From: Kribbella sp. VKM Ac-2569
GTDB lineage: Bacteria > Actinomycetota > Actinomycetes > Propionibacteriales > Kribbellaceae
DNA: 64,000 bases
NCBI RefSeq assembly: GCF_004216905.1
Contig: NZ_SGXJ01000005.1
Span: 434,001-498,000 of the forward strand
Direction of reading: 5' to 3'
Every line of letters starts with the position of its first letter. The stretch's first letter is position 1. Positions 24,771-33,282 of the stretch are shown here, piece after piece. Made by a program: the position numbers and the translations under genes. The notes below the pieces were generated by a model, which worked only from the letters and a program-made list of their open reading frames with translations, had not been told where the DNA came from and did no database searches.

Positions 24771-26123
24771 ATGAAGTTGCCCACCTCTGCGCCCACACTC
24801 GGCCGGTTGCGGCTGAGCGTACTGGCGATCTCCGCTGCACTCGTCGTATCCGCGGGCGGTTTGCTCGTCACCGGAAGCGATGCGGAGGCCGCCGCCGTGG
24901 CGGTGCCACTCGGCACCGCCGAGAGTTTCGTCGTCCTGGCCGGGGCGGGAATCACGAACACCGGACCGACCGTGCTGACGGGGGACATCGGCAGCTTCCC
25001 GAACCCGGCGATCACCGGCACCGGAACGATGACGATCACCGGAACGAACCACGCCGGCGACAACGTGACCCAGGAGGCGAAGAAGGATCTGGTCACGGCC
25101 TACAACGTCGCCGCCGGGGAGTCGCCGCCGACGCCGATCACCGACGACCTGGGCGGCAAGACGCTGACCCAGGGCGTCTACAACTCTGCCTCTTCGATCG
25201 GGCTGACCGGCGCTTTGACTCTGAACGCCGAAGGCGACGCGGGGGCGGTCTTCGTGTTCCAGGCGGGCTCCACCCTGACCACCGCGTCCAGCAGCAGCGT
25301 GGTGCTGACCAACGGTGCTCAGGCCTGCAACGTGTTCTGGCAGGTCGGCAGCTCGGCGACGATCGGTACGGCGACCCAGTTCCGCGGGACTGTCCTGGCG
25401 CTGGCCTCGATCACGATGAACACCGGTGCCACTGCGGTCGGCCGGATGCTGGCTCGGAACGGGTCGGTGACGCTGGACACCAACACCCTCACCAAACCAA
25501 CCTGCAGCACGACCCCGCCGACCACTCCGCCGACGACACCGCCGACCACGCCGCCGACGACACCGCCGACCACGCCGCCGACGACACCGCCGACCACGCC
25601 GCCGACGACACCTCCGACGACCCCGCCGACGACACCTCCGACGACCCCGCCGACGACACCTCCGACGACCCCGCCGACGACACCTCCGACGACCCCTCCG
25701 ACCACGCCTCCGACGACCCCTCCGACCACGCCTCCGACCACGCCTCCGACGACCCCGCCGACGACCCCGCCGACGACCCCGCCGACGACCCCGCCGACCA
25801 CGCCGCCGACGACCCCGCCGACCACGCCGCCGACCACGCCGCCGACCACGCCGCCGACCACGCCGCCGACCACGCCGCCGACCACGCCGCCGACCACGCC
25901 GCCGACCACGCCGCCGACGACACCCCGGACGACGCCGCCGACGACACCCCGGACGACACCCCCGACTACGCCGCCGGTGCCGACGGTTTCGCCCAGGCCG
26001 CCGCAGGTCACCAGGACCCCGGGAGGCTCTGTCGGGACAGGTGATGCGTCCGGCCCGTCGATCTTCCTCGTGGAGCCGCCGACCTTCCCGTGGTTCTGGT
26101 GGAGCCTGGCCGGCACCCCATGA
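24771..26123 (+). CDS. Secreted ice-binding-fold (DUF3494) protein with PPTT-repeat stalk
   Basis: A 450-residue exported protein. Residues 1-38 are a signal peptide. Residues about 45-232 form a DUF3494 ice-binding-like beta-helix (LGTAESFVVLAGAGITNTG, GAVFVFQAGSTL, LARNGSVTLDTNT). Residues about 246-400 are some 39 PPTT tetrapeptides, an extended wall-spanning stalk. The tail contains QVTRTPGGSVGTGDAS, which may be a degenerate sorting signal, but no LPXTG-helix-charge end is present. DUF3494 proteins are ice-binding or adhesive; which applies here is unknown. The ATG was chosen over a GTG four codons earlier because that GTG lies in the ribosome site. It overlaps the sortase gene as ATGA. 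Confidence 0.88.
   Translation: MKLPTSAPTLGRLRLSVLAISAALVVSAGGLLVTGSDAEAAAVAVPLGTAESFVVLAGAGITNTGPTVLTGDIGSFPNPAITGTGTMTITGTNHAGDNVTQEAKKDLVTAYNVAAGESPPTPITDDLGGKTLTQGVYNSASSIGLTGALTLNAEGDAGAVFVFQAGSTLTTASSSSVVLTNGAQACNVFWQVGSSATIGTATQFRGTVLALASITMNTGATAVGRMLARNGSVTLDTNTLTKPTCSTTPPTTPPTTPPTTPPTTPPTTPPTTPPTTPPTTPPTTPPTTPPTTPPTTPPTTPPTTPPTTPPTTPPTTPPTTPPTTPPTTPPTTPPTTPPTTPPTTPPTTPPTTPPTTPPTTPPTTPPTTPPTTPPTTPPTTPPTTPRTTPPTTPRTTPPTTPPVPTVSPRPPQVTRTPGGSVGTGDASGPSIFLVEPPTFPWFWWSLAGTP
25508..25972 (+). repeat. 12-bp tandem repeat encoding PPTT
   Basis: About 39 units of a 12-base repeat within the DUF3494 gene. Early units alternate codon spellings; from about 25816 to 25917 about eight units are identical (CCGCCGACCACG), which suggests recent expansion. 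The tract opens long false reading frames in other frames on both strands. Confidence 0.9.
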
Positions 26124-26890
26124 GGACTGGCGCGGCGGTTCTGTTCCTCGCGACCACCCTCACTGTGGCCGGATGTAGCACTGGGTCGGGCACGGGGCAG
26201 ACTCAAGGCGCAAGCTCGGCCGAGGTCGCGAGCGGAGCCGCCGCGCCAACCACCACCGTCATCACACCCACGCCCAGCACACCCACCCGGAGCACACCCA
26301 CCCCGAGCACACGGAACACGGGCGCACCGACCGGGAAACACACCCTTGCGGTAGGCAAGGACAGTCCAGCACTCCGCACGGAGCCATCCGCCGAACCGTC
26401 GCGCCGATCACCCCACGGTCAGGGGCGCGGAAAGCCGGCCTCGCTGCGGACGTCCACCCCGATCCGGGTGAGGATCCCCGCGATCGGGGTGGATTCACGG
26501 CTGATGCGCCTCGGCATCACCCGCAACGGCAGTTTGCAGGTGCCGCCGAACGGCTTCCCAGCTGGCTGGTTCACCGGTGCCCCCACACCCGGCGAGACAG
26601 GCCCGGCCGTCATCGCCGGCCACGTCCGCTGGTCCGGCCGGCCCGGTGTCTTCGCCAGGCTGGCCTCGCTGAAGCCCGGCGACAGGATCATGGTGGCCAG
26701 GCAGGACCACTCAACCGCGACGTTCCGGGTGAGCCGGGTCCAGGAGTACCCGAAGACCGGCTTCCCGAGCGCCGCGGTGTACGGCGATATCGACCACGCC
26801 GGGCTGCGACTGATCACCTGCGGTGGGCTCGATGCCGTGTCGGAGAAGTACGAGGCCAATCTGGTGGTGTTCGCCGACCTGATCGGCTGA
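26120..26890 (+). CDS. Class F-type sortase with lipoprotein signal
   Basis: A 256-residue sortase-fold protein. Residues 1-19 are a lipoprotein signal (LTVAGC, Cys19). A Ser/Thr/Pro-rich linker runs to about residue 105, then the sortase domain with the catalytic His in VIAGHVRW near 166 and Cys in LITCGG near 233. No arginine follows the Cys; where class F enzymes carry the catalytic Arg this protein has AVSEKYEAN. It is coupled to the DUF3494 gene by ATGA, so that protein is its likely substrate or partner. Membrane anchoring by lipid rather than a helix is unusual. Confidence 0.82.
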   Translation: MRTGAAVLFLATTLTVAGCSTGSGTGQTQGASSAEVASGAAAPTTTVITPTPSTPTRSTPTPSTRNTGAPTGKHTLAVGKDSPALRTEPSAEPSRRSPHGQGRGKPASLRTSTPIRVRIPAIGVDSRLMRLGITRNGSLQVPPNGFPAGWFTGAPTPGETGPAVIAGHVRWSGRPGVFARLASLKPGDRIMVARQDHSTATFRVSRVQEYPKTGFPSAAVYGDIDHAGLRLITCGGLDAVSEKYEANLVVFADLIG

Positions 26891-26900
26891 CGCGCAGTCG

Positions 26901-27392
26901 TCAGGTGCAGGGGGTGACGAGCTTGTTGTGCTTCTGGACAGCGTCGGAGACGTCGGTGAGGGCGTTGGCTTCGGGGGTGTACTTGTCGGGGACGGCGACC
27001 TCGAAGTAGAGGGAGCGGCCGATGGTGGTGAAGATGAAGCCGTTCTCGACCTGTTTGGCGAACCAGCCGACGCCGTTGACCTCGAAGCACTGGGACTGGG
27101 CCTCGGCCATGCCGGCCGGAGGTGTGACGCCACAGGTCATTTCGATCGGCGGGTCGCCGTACGCCGCGGTCAGTGGGCTCGTCGGGGAGGCCTCGCGGCG
27201 TTCGGCGTCGAGGACCTTGGCGGGGAGCGCCTTGACCAGCTCGGCGCAGGCAGCGGCGACCTCGGGCGCGGGGGAGGGCACAGGCACAGGCGTCGGCCCA
27301 GGACTGCACCCGGCGATCAGCAGCAGACAGAGTGCAGCGCCAACGGTCCGGACACGGGAACGGGCCGGTCCGGCGGATAGGAGTTCGGGCAT
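26901..27392 (-). CDS. DUF3515 lipoprotein
   Basis: A 163-residue predicted lipoprotein: basic N-terminus, hydrophobic stretch and lipobox LIAGC (Cys29), then a DUF3515 domain with conserved cysteines (AAACAELVKALP, PIEMTCGV, SQCFEV, TPCT) and GVGWFAKQ. Function is unknown. The family sits beside thiL and an Lrp-like gene in relatives I recall, as here. It follows the Lrp-like gene by 32 bases on the same strand. Confidence 0.85.
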   Translation of the reverse strand: MPELLSAGPARSRVRTVGAALCLLLIAGCSPGPTPVPVPSPAPEVAAACAELVKALPAKVLDAERREASPTSPLTAAYGDPPIEMTCGVTPPAGMAEAQSQCFEVNGVGWFAKQVENGFIFTTIGRSLYFEVAVPDKYTPEANALTDVSDAVQKHNKLVTPCT

Positions 27393-27424
27393 GCTGAGAA
27401 GTGACGGGTCCCGGTGCCGGAGAA

Positions 27425-27673
27425 TCAGATGTGGACGACGGGGCAGGTCAGCGTGCGGGTGATGCCGGGAACGTTCTGGACCCGGGCAACCACCAGTTTG
27501 CCCAGTTCGTCGACGTTGCGGGCTTCCGCGCGGACGATCACGTCGTACGGACCGGTGACGTCCTCGGCCAGGGTGACGCCCTGGACCTCGGCGATCTGCG
27601 CCGCGACGTCAGCCGCACGGCCGACCTCGGTCTGGATCAGGATGTAGGCCTGGACCACCACGTCGTTCTCCAC
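27425..27673 (-). CDS. Stand-alone Lrp/AsnC ligand-binding (RAM) domain
   Basis: An 82-residue protein that is only the effector-binding domain of Lrp/AsnC regulators, without the DNA-binding helix-turn-helix (AYILIQTEVGRAADVAAQIA; VTGPYDVIVRAEA). Such proteins bind amino acids and form oligomers or mixed complexes with full-length Lrp proteins. GTG start with GAGGA upstream. It is divergent from thiL and leads the two-gene operon with the DUF3515 lipoprotein. Confidence 0.88.
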   Translation of the reverse strand: MENDVVVQAYILIQTEVGRAADVAAQIAEVQGVTLAEDVTGPYDVIVRAEARNVDELGKLVVARVQNVPGITRTLTCPVVHI

Positions 27674-27795
27674 TCAGTCGTCCTCAGCTGGCTCCGGTCA
27701 CCCACAGGCGTACTGCGGGAGCGCCGGGCGTACTCTTCGTTGCCCGGTCACGGTACCGCCTAGACTCCGCCTAGCGATATGGGAGGTCTGCTGAC

Positions 27796-28758
27796 GTGAC
27801 AGAGACGTTGGGGAGCACGGGTGAGTTCGGCCTGATCGCGGCCGTCACCAAGGGGCTGTCCACAGGTGAGGACGTCCTGGTCGGTCCCGGTGACGACGCG
27901 GCCGTGATGGCGGTGCCGGACGGCCGCATGGTGATCACGACGGACCTGCTGGTCGAGGGCCGGCATTTCCGCCGCGACTGGTCGTCCGCGTACGACGTGG
28001 GCCGCAAGGCCGCTGCACAGAATCTGGCCGACGTGGTGGCGATGGGTGCCCGCCCGACCGCGCTCGTGGTCGGTTTCGGCGGCCCCGCCGACCTGCCGAC
28101 CGCCTGGGCGCTGGAGCTGAACCAAGGCCTGGTCGACGAGTGCGAGCTGGTCGAGGCGAGCATCATCGGCGGCGACACGGTCCAGTCCGACAAGATCGTC
28201 GTCTCGGTGACTGCCTTCGGTTCGCTGGACGGCCGTCCGCCGGTGCTGCGCTCAGGTGCCCGCCCGGGTGACGAGGTCGCGTTCGTCGGCCGGCTCGGCT
28301 GGGCCGAGGCGGGCTGGGCAGTGCTCGCTCGCGGGTTCCGCTCACCACGGGCCGTCGTCGAAGCGCATCGGCGCCCGCAACCGCCGTACGCCGAAGGTCC
28401 GCGGGCCGCGCTCGCCGGGGCCTCGTCGTTGTGCGACGTGAGCGACGGCCTGCTGTCCGATCTTGGCCATATCGCGGCGGCGAGCCAGGTGATCATCGAC
28501 GTGCATACGAAGGCGCTGACGGTGCCCGAGCCGCTGCAGGCGGTGGCCGCGGCGACCGGTGTGGACGCGCTGAAGTTCGTGCTGACCGGCGGCGAGGACC
28601 ACGCACTGGTCGGTACGTTCGAGCCGGCCGACGTCCCCGAGGGCTGGACCGTGATCGGCTCGGTTGCTGAGGGCAACGAGGAACGACCGGCCGGGACGGT
28701 GACCGTGGACGGCGCGCCGTATGCTGCGGACACCGGACACGCCCATTTCAGGAGTTGA
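27796..28758 (+). CDS. thiL: Thiamine-monophosphate kinase
   Basis: A 320-residue ThiL, which phosphorylates thiamine monophosphate to the pyrophosphate cofactor. GPGDDAAV near residue 31, TTDLLVEGRHF and NLADVVAMGA are the Mg-ATP binding hallmarks of the PurM/ThiL fold. GTG start after GGGAGG nine bases upstream. thiD begins two bases after the stop, so the final and HMP-P kinase steps of thiamine synthesis share an operon. No TPP riboswitch is apparent upstream. Confidence 0.96.
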   Translation: MTETLGSTGEFGLIAAVTKGLSTGEDVLVGPGDDAAVMAVPDGRMVITTDLLVEGRHFRRDWSSAYDVGRKAAAQNLADVVAMGARPTALVVGFGGPADLPTAWALELNQGLVDECELVEASIIGGDTVQSDKIVVSVTAFGSLDGRPPVLRSGARPGDEVAFVGRLGWAEAGWAVLARGFRSPRAVVEAHRRPQPPYAEGPRAALAGASSLCDVSDGLLSDLGHIAAASQVIIDVHTKALTVPEPLQAVAAATGVDALKFVLTGGEDHALVGTFEPADVPEGWTVIGSVAEGNEERPAGTVTVDGAPYAADTGHAHFRS

Positions 28759-28759
28759 G

Positions 28760-29566
28760 ATGCCGCCCCCCAGAGTGCTGACGATCGCCGGTTCCGACTC
28801 CGGCGGCGGGGCCGGGATCCAGGCGGATCTGAAGGCGATGCTTGCGAACGGTGTGCACGGCATGAGCGTGCTGACCGCGATCACGGCGCAGAACAGCGTC
28901 GGCGTCCAGGGTGCCTGGGAGCTGCCGGAGGAGCAGGTCCGCGCCCAGTTCCGCAGCGTAGTGGACGACATCGGGGTCGACGCGGTGAAGACCGGCATGC
29001 TGGCGTCCGAGTCGATGGTCCGCGTCGTCGCGTCGCTGCTGCGGACCCTGCCGCCGGACGTGCCGGTCGTGGTCGATCCGGTGTCGGTGTCCAAGCACGG
29101 CGACGCACTGCTCGCGGCCGACGCGATGGAGGCCGTACGCACGGAGATCGTCCCGCTGGCCACAGTCCTCACTCCGAACCTCACTGAGCTCGGACCGGTC
29201 TCCGGCATCGACCTGGAGACTGTAGAGGACCGGGAGCTCGCTGCGAAGGCTCTGCTGGAGGCAGGTGCGTCCTGGGTGCTGGTGAAGGGCGGCCACGACG
29301 TCGGTACGGCGTCCGTCGACGTGCTGCACGGTCCAGGGGTACGGCGTTCGTACAGCGCCCTCCGGGCCGACAACAGGCACACCCACGGCACGGGATGCAC
29401 GCTGGCCAGCACCATCGCGTCGTACCTTGCTCGTGGGTACGACGTACCGGGTGCTGTCGGTGCTGCGAAGGAGTATGTGACGGGGGCGATCGCGGCCGGG
29501 TTCGCGCTCGGCGACGGCATCGGCCCGGTCGATCATGCGTGGAGATTCAGAGGGAGTAGCAGTTGA
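28760..29566 (+). CDS. thiD: Hydroxymethylpyrimidine/phosphomethylpyrimidine kinase
   Basis: A 268-residue ribokinase-fold kinase that phosphorylates HMP and HMP-P for thiamine synthesis. TIAGSDSGGGAGIQADLK is the diagnostic N-terminal motif and NTHGTGCTLAS-like HTHGTGCTLAST is the anion-hole/catalytic region near residue 209. AGGAG precedes the ATG. The stop overlaps the TTG of the next gene as TTGA. Confidence 0.96.
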   Translation: MPPPRVLTIAGSDSGGGAGIQADLKAMLANGVHGMSVLTAITAQNSVGVQGAWELPEEQVRAQFRSVVDDIGVDAVKTGMLASESMVRVVASLLRTLPPDVPVVVDPVSVSKHGDALLAADAMEAVRTEIVPLATVLTPNLTELGPVSGIDLETVEDRELAAKALLEAGASWVLVKGGHDVGTASVDVLHGPGVRRSYSALRADNRHTHGTGCTLASTIASYLARGYDVPGAVGAAKEYVTGAIAAGFALGDGIGPVDHAWRFRGSSS

Positions 29567-30186
29567 GCAAGCAGCAGCCCCCGGTCGACGGGTACTGCGA
29601 GCAGTGCGGTTTCAACTACGACACCGGGACCTTGCAGGGCACGGTGACGCTGCTCGTTCGGCAGTCGGCGGACTGCAGCATGGCGTTGACGAAGGCCGCC
29701 GCCGGTCCGGACCCGAACGTCGTGCGCCTGCGACCGGAGCCGGACGTGTGGTCGGCGATCGAGTACGCGTGCCACGTGCGCGACGTACTCGAGGTGCAGC
29801 GGCACCGGATCGCGCAGTGCCTGGCTGAGGATCGGCCGGTGTACGCGCCGATGGACCGGACCGGGCGGGTGAAGCAGGAGAAGTACGAGCTTCAGGACCC
29901 GATGGAGGTCGCGGCCGCGCTGGTGCGGTTCGCGCGCGAGTTCGGGGCGGCGGCGCGGGTGCTGCAGCCGCAGGAGCTGGGGAAGCTGGGGCTGTACAAC
30001 TACCCGGTCCGGGCGCCGCGCACGCTGGGCTGGGTCATCAGGCACACCGCTCACGAGATCCAGCACCACCGGCACGACATCCTCGAGATCCTGGCGAAGG
30101 TAGAACCCCCGATCGTCCCCAAGCCCCGCGTCGAAGAGGCTGAAGAATCCGAAGAGGCAGCGGAAGCGGAAGAGGTTACTGACTAG
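29563..30186 (+). CDS. DinB-superfamily protein with N-terminal CxxC
   Basis: A 207-residue four-helix-bundle DinB-like protein. The N-terminus carries CEQCGFNYD, a potential zinc or redox pair. His residues in EYACHVRDVLEVQRHRI and RHTAHEIQHHRHD could form the family's metal site. DinB-like enzymes often transfer low-molecular-weight thiols such as mycothiol, but specificity is unknown. The tail is very acidic (EEAEESEEAAEAEE). TTG start, coupled to thiD by TTGA, with AGAGGGAG upstream. Confidence 0.82.
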   Translation: MSKQQPPVDGYCEQCGFNYDTGTLQGTVTLLVRQSADCSMALTKAAAGPDPNVVRLRPEPDVWSAIEYACHVRDVLEVQRHRIAQCLAEDRPVYAPMDRTGRVKQEKYELQDPMEVAAALVRFAREFGAAARVLQPQELGKLGLYNYPVRAPRTLGWVIRHTAHEIQHHRHDILEILAKVEPPIVPKPRVEEAEESEEAAEAEEVTD

Positions 30187-31340
30187 CGTTGGGCGGCCCA
30201 GGCTGCGATGGCTGGCTCGCTGGTGAGCTGGTCGAGTGCCAGCGCGGCAGCGCCACGTAGCGGCCCATCTGGCTGGTGCCTAGCCGGCAGCACCGGTGGG
30301 GGAGCACCGCGATGGAACGTCATCAGACCGCTCTCGTACGCCTCTGCAAAGGTCTCCTCCGCAGCCGCCCGCAGGGGGATCGCCAGACCACCGATCGTCA
30401 CCACATCCGGGTCATGCGCGTTCACGAGACCTGCGATGCCGTAGCCCAGTGAAGCGACCACCCTCGTCACTGCAGCGCGTGCAGCCCGATCACTACGCCG
30501 GAGTACCTCTTCCGTGTAGGCAACTGGGTCGTCCGGCGTCGGCTGCTTGAGATAACGCGCCAGCGCCCGTCCATCAATCTCCAGGTCCCAGCAGCCACGC
30601 GCACCGCACGGACAGGACCGGGACCGGTCACCGAAGGGCATGTGGCCGTACTCGCCGCCTGCTCCCGACGCGCCCTGTGCCGGCACCCCGTCGATCAGCA
30701 GCGTCCCGCCAATACCTACCTCGATGATGAGGTGTACCGCCGTACCAGCTCCTGCAGCAGCGCCAGTACGCGCCTCTGCCACCCCACTCAGCGTCGCGTC
30801 GTTGCCAGCAAGCAGCGGTACGCCGGTGTCGCCAGTGACTTGTGCAAGATCCAGCTCCACCCACTCCAGCGTCGGTGCCTGCATCAGGTGGTTGTCACGG
30901 ACAGTGCCCGGTACGGCGAGGCTCACCATCTGGAGCCGAGCGCCGTACCGCTGCTGTGCCTGCTCCACCTCACGCCGCAGGTTGTTCAGCACGACCTGTG
31001 CACGCCGACTCCGGTGCCGCCTGTACTGCGGCTCCTGCAGCGACCCGTCGAGCGCTACGACCGCACTCCGCCAACTGCTCTGCCGCAGATCGAGTACGAG
31101 CACCACAGGTCCCTGCGGATGCGGCTGCAGCACCGTGGTCGGCCGACCACGGCCCTGACTGGGCGCAGGTACCTCAGTCAGCAGGTGTACGTCGCGTAGC
31201 CGAGCAGTCACCTCGGTCGCCGAACCCGTGCTCAACCGCAGCGCCCGCGCGACCGCCGCCCGCGTGATCCCGGGCTGACGGGTCAGCTGGGTCAGTACAT
31301 CGGCAGCCGTCTGCCACTGTCCACGCCGTACTGGAGTCAT
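30183..31340 (-). CDS. ROK-family transcriptional regulator
   Basis: A 385-residue ROK repressor. Residues 10-65 form a winged helix (GITRAAVARALRLSTGSATEV), and the C-terminal sugar-kinase-like domain holds the zinc motif CPCGARGCWDLE near residue 247. Its stop overlaps the end of the convergent DinB-like gene by four bases. Its codon use is more mixed than its neighbours (more TAC/CTG alternation with GTA), and it sits at the boundary between backbone and accessory genes. The divergent HAD-MFS pair is the likely target. Confidence 0.88.
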   Translation of the reverse strand: MTPVRRGQWQTAADVLTQLTRQPGITRAAVARALRLSTGSATEVTARLRDVHLLTEVPAPSQGRGRPTTVLQPHPQGPVVLVLDLRQSSWRSAVVALDGSLQEPQYRRHRSRRAQVVLNNLRREVEQAQQRYGARLQMVSLAVPGTVRDNHLMQAPTLEWVELDLAQVTGDTGVPLLAGNDATLSGVAEARTGAAAGAGTAVHLIIEVGIGGTLLIDGVPAQGASGAGGEYGHMPFGDRSRSCPCGARGCWDLEIDGRALARYLKQPTPDDPVAYTEEVLRRSDRAARAAVTRVVASLGYGIAGLVNAHDPDVVTIGGLAIPLRAAAEETFAEAYESGLMTFHRGAPPPVLPARHQPDGPLRGAAALALDQLTSEPAIAAWAAQR

Positions 31341-31376
31341 AGCAGCCCTTCCGGTTATGCTCGGAGGACGAGTTTA

Positions 31377-32009
31377 ATGGGAGGCGTCATGGAGATCCGG
31401 GACATCCGCGCGGTCCTGTTCGACATGGACGGCACTCTGGTCGATTCCGACGCGATCGTCGACCGGAGCTGGAGCCGCTGGGCGACCGAGTACGGCGTAT
31501 CGCCGGCCGAGGTGCTCGCTGTCGCGCACGGGAACCCCGCGGTGGCGACCGTCGCGCAGATGCTGCCCGACGCGACGCCGGCCGAGCGTGCCGCGGCGGG
31601 GGCGCGGGTGCTCGATCTCGAGGTCAACGACGTCGACGGCGTGGTGCCGAAGCCGGGTGCGCTGGACCTGCTCGCCACGCTTGACCGGATCGGCCTGCCG
31701 TGGGCGGTCTACACCAGTGCGCCGGCCCAGCTCGCGAAGGTGCGGCTCACCGCGGCCGGGATCGCGCCGTCGGTCCTCGTCACGGTCGACGACGTCAGCC
31801 GTGGCAAGCCCGATCCGGAGGGGTACCTGAAGGCGGCAGAGCTGCTCGGCGTACCCGCGACGCAGTGCCTGGTCGTCGAGGACACCGTCGTCGGGTTGTC
31901 GGCCGGCCAGGCGTCTGGTGCGCTGACGGCTGGTCTGAAGGGCATTTCGGCGGACATCGAGCTGGTTGATCTGCACCGGCTCGACGCGCTGTTCAAAGGT
32001 CTGGAATGA
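31377..32009 (+). CDS. HAD-superfamily sugar phosphatase
   Basis: A 210-residue HAD hydrolase of the beta-phosphoglucomutase/2-deoxyglucose-6-phosphatase type. Motif I is FDMDGTLVDSD, motif III includes GKPDPEGYLKAAELLG and motif IV VVEDTVVG. The first ATG has GGAGGA eight bases upstream; a second ATG four codons in also has GGGAGG, so the start is uncertain by 12 bases. It overlaps the MFS gene as ATGA, linking sugar-phosphate removal with transport. Confidence 0.88.
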   Translation: MGGVMEIRDIRAVLFDMDGTLVDSDAIVDRSWSRWATEYGVSPAEVLAVAHGNPAVATVAQMLPDATPAERAAAGARVLDLEVNDVDGVVPKPGALDLLATLDRIGLPWAVYTSAPAQLAKVRLTAAGIAPSVLVTVDDVSRGKPDPEGYLKAAELLGVPATQCLVVEDTVVGLSAGQASGALTAGLKGISADIELVDLHRLDALFKGLE

Positions 32010-33244
32010 CCGCGGGCGCACAGGCCCCGCCGCAGACCAAGGCCCGCGGCGATGAGATACGCATCGGCATCGCGCTGTCCGCGATGGGGTTCGTGCTGGC
32101 CGGGCTCGGCGCGTGTGTGGCGATCCTCGCGCGGGATCTCGACGAGCCGACCAGCCGGCTGGCGCTGATGTCCTCAGGGTTCGCGGCCGGGCTGCTGCTG
32201 GTCGCGGTGATCGGTCCGCGAATGCTCAAACACTGGCCGATGCCGACGGTCCTTGGACTCGGTTCAGTCGTCTGCGCGGTGGGCGCGGTGCTGATCGCGG
32301 TCGCCCCGACGTACGCGGTCGCCATCGCCGGCGGGCTGCTGGTCGGCCTCGGCGGCGCGCTCCTCGTCCTGGTCGCACCGCTGATGCTCAACGGCCCGAC
32401 GGCCGCTGCCCGCCTGAGCCGGGTCAACGCGGTCGCCAGCGGAACCGGAATCCTAGCGCCGCTAGCAATCGGCACCCTTGACGGTCTGGGCCCCAGCGGG
32501 CGCTACGCCATGCTCGCCGCGGCTCCTCCACTGCTTTTCCTAGCGGTGCTAACGCGGCGCTCTCGACCGCCCCAGCCAACGGCGGCGCGCGGCGCAGGCG
32601 CGCCTCAGTGGGACGCGGAAGGCGAGCGGCTCAGCGTGCCGGTGTTGATTGATTCGGCTCCGGCTGTTGGGCTCGGGCGGAAGTGGAGGCGAGTGGGGCG
32701 GCGCGTCGTCATGGATGTCGGCGCGGGATGGCTGCGGGTCGTGCTGGCGGTGTCGGTCGAGTTCTGCTTCGTGGTGTGGGCCGTGGCGCGGTTGGTGGCC
32801 AGCGGGTTGCCCACTGCAGCTGCCGCGCTGCTCGGCAGTGCGTTCCCGATCGGTATGGCGGTCGGCCGCGCGATCGGACCGATCCGCTACCGCGGCTGGT
32901 CGCCGGTGTTCCCGTCCGGCGCACTCGCCGCCTGCGGCACGTTGCTGGTGAGCCTGTTCGACGCGCCGGCCCTGGTCGCCCTCGGCCTGGTCGTGGCCGG
33001 TCTCGGGGTCGCCCCGCTGTACCCGGTGACGCTCGCAGCCCTCGTCGCGACCCCCGGTCTCAGCTCGGCCCGCCTCTCCGCGGTCGGTGCAATGGCCTCC
33101 GGTACGGCGATCCTCATAGCGCCGGCGCTCCTCGCCGTACTCGCACGCGTCGTCGATCTGCGTACGGCGTACCTGGTGACGTTGCCGTTGATCGCAGTAC
33201 TTTTTCTGCTGAGCCGTCGATCTGACCGGGCCGCGTTCGTGTAG
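32006..33244 (+). CDS. MFS transporter
   Basis: A 412-residue major facilitator with 12 hydrophobic segments and a 60-residue hydrophilic central loop (around residues 185-240) that contains basic and charged residues. It is translationally coupled to the upstream HAD phosphatase. Substrate unknown; the phosphatase and divergent ROK regulator suggest a sugar or polyol exporter or importer. Confidence 0.85.
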   Translation: MTAGAQAPPQTKARGDEIRIGIALSAMGFVLAGLGACVAILARDLDEPTSRLALMSSGFAAGLLLVAVIGPRMLKHWPMPTVLGLGSVVCAVGAVLIAVAPTYAVAIAGGLLVGLGGALLVLVAPLMLNGPTAAARLSRVNAVASGTGILAPLAIGTLDGLGPSGRYAMLAAAPPLLFLAVLTRRSRPPQPTAARGAGAPQWDAEGERLSVPVLIDSAPAVGLGRKWRRVGRRVVMDVGAGWLRVVLAVSVEFCFVVWAVARLVASGLPTAAAALLGSAFPIGMAVGRAIGPIRYRGWSPVFPSGALAACGTLLVSLFDAPALVALGLVVAGLGVAPLYPVTLAALVATPGLSSARLSAVGAMASGTAILIAPALLAVLARVVDLRTAYLVTLPLIAVLFLLSRRSDRAAFV

Positions 33245-33282
33245 GGGGTGAACGAGCCCGAAACGACGAACGAGGTGACCTG

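Noticed and set aside
25508..25972. Possible CRISPR array
   Set aside because: The repeats are 12-base direct tandem units without spacers, inside a coding region in frame.
24611..26044. Frame encoding DDTADHAADD-type repeats over the DUF3494 gene
   Set aside because: Alternate reading of the 12-bp repeat, whose unit length is a multiple of three and so keeps every frame open.
25980..26123. Canonical LPXTG sorting signal in the DUF3494 protein
   Set aside because: No LPXTG, no 20-residue hydrophobic helix and no basic tail; only a degenerate SVGTGDAS segment.
25319..26341. Minus-strand frame encoding GGVVGGVV repeats
   Set aside because: Complement of the PPTT tract; extends into unrelated sequence with no start context.
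27674..27795. TPP riboswitch before thiL-thiD
   Set aside because: No thi-box core (CTGAGA with its paired region) was found; only a ribosome site and a -10-like box.
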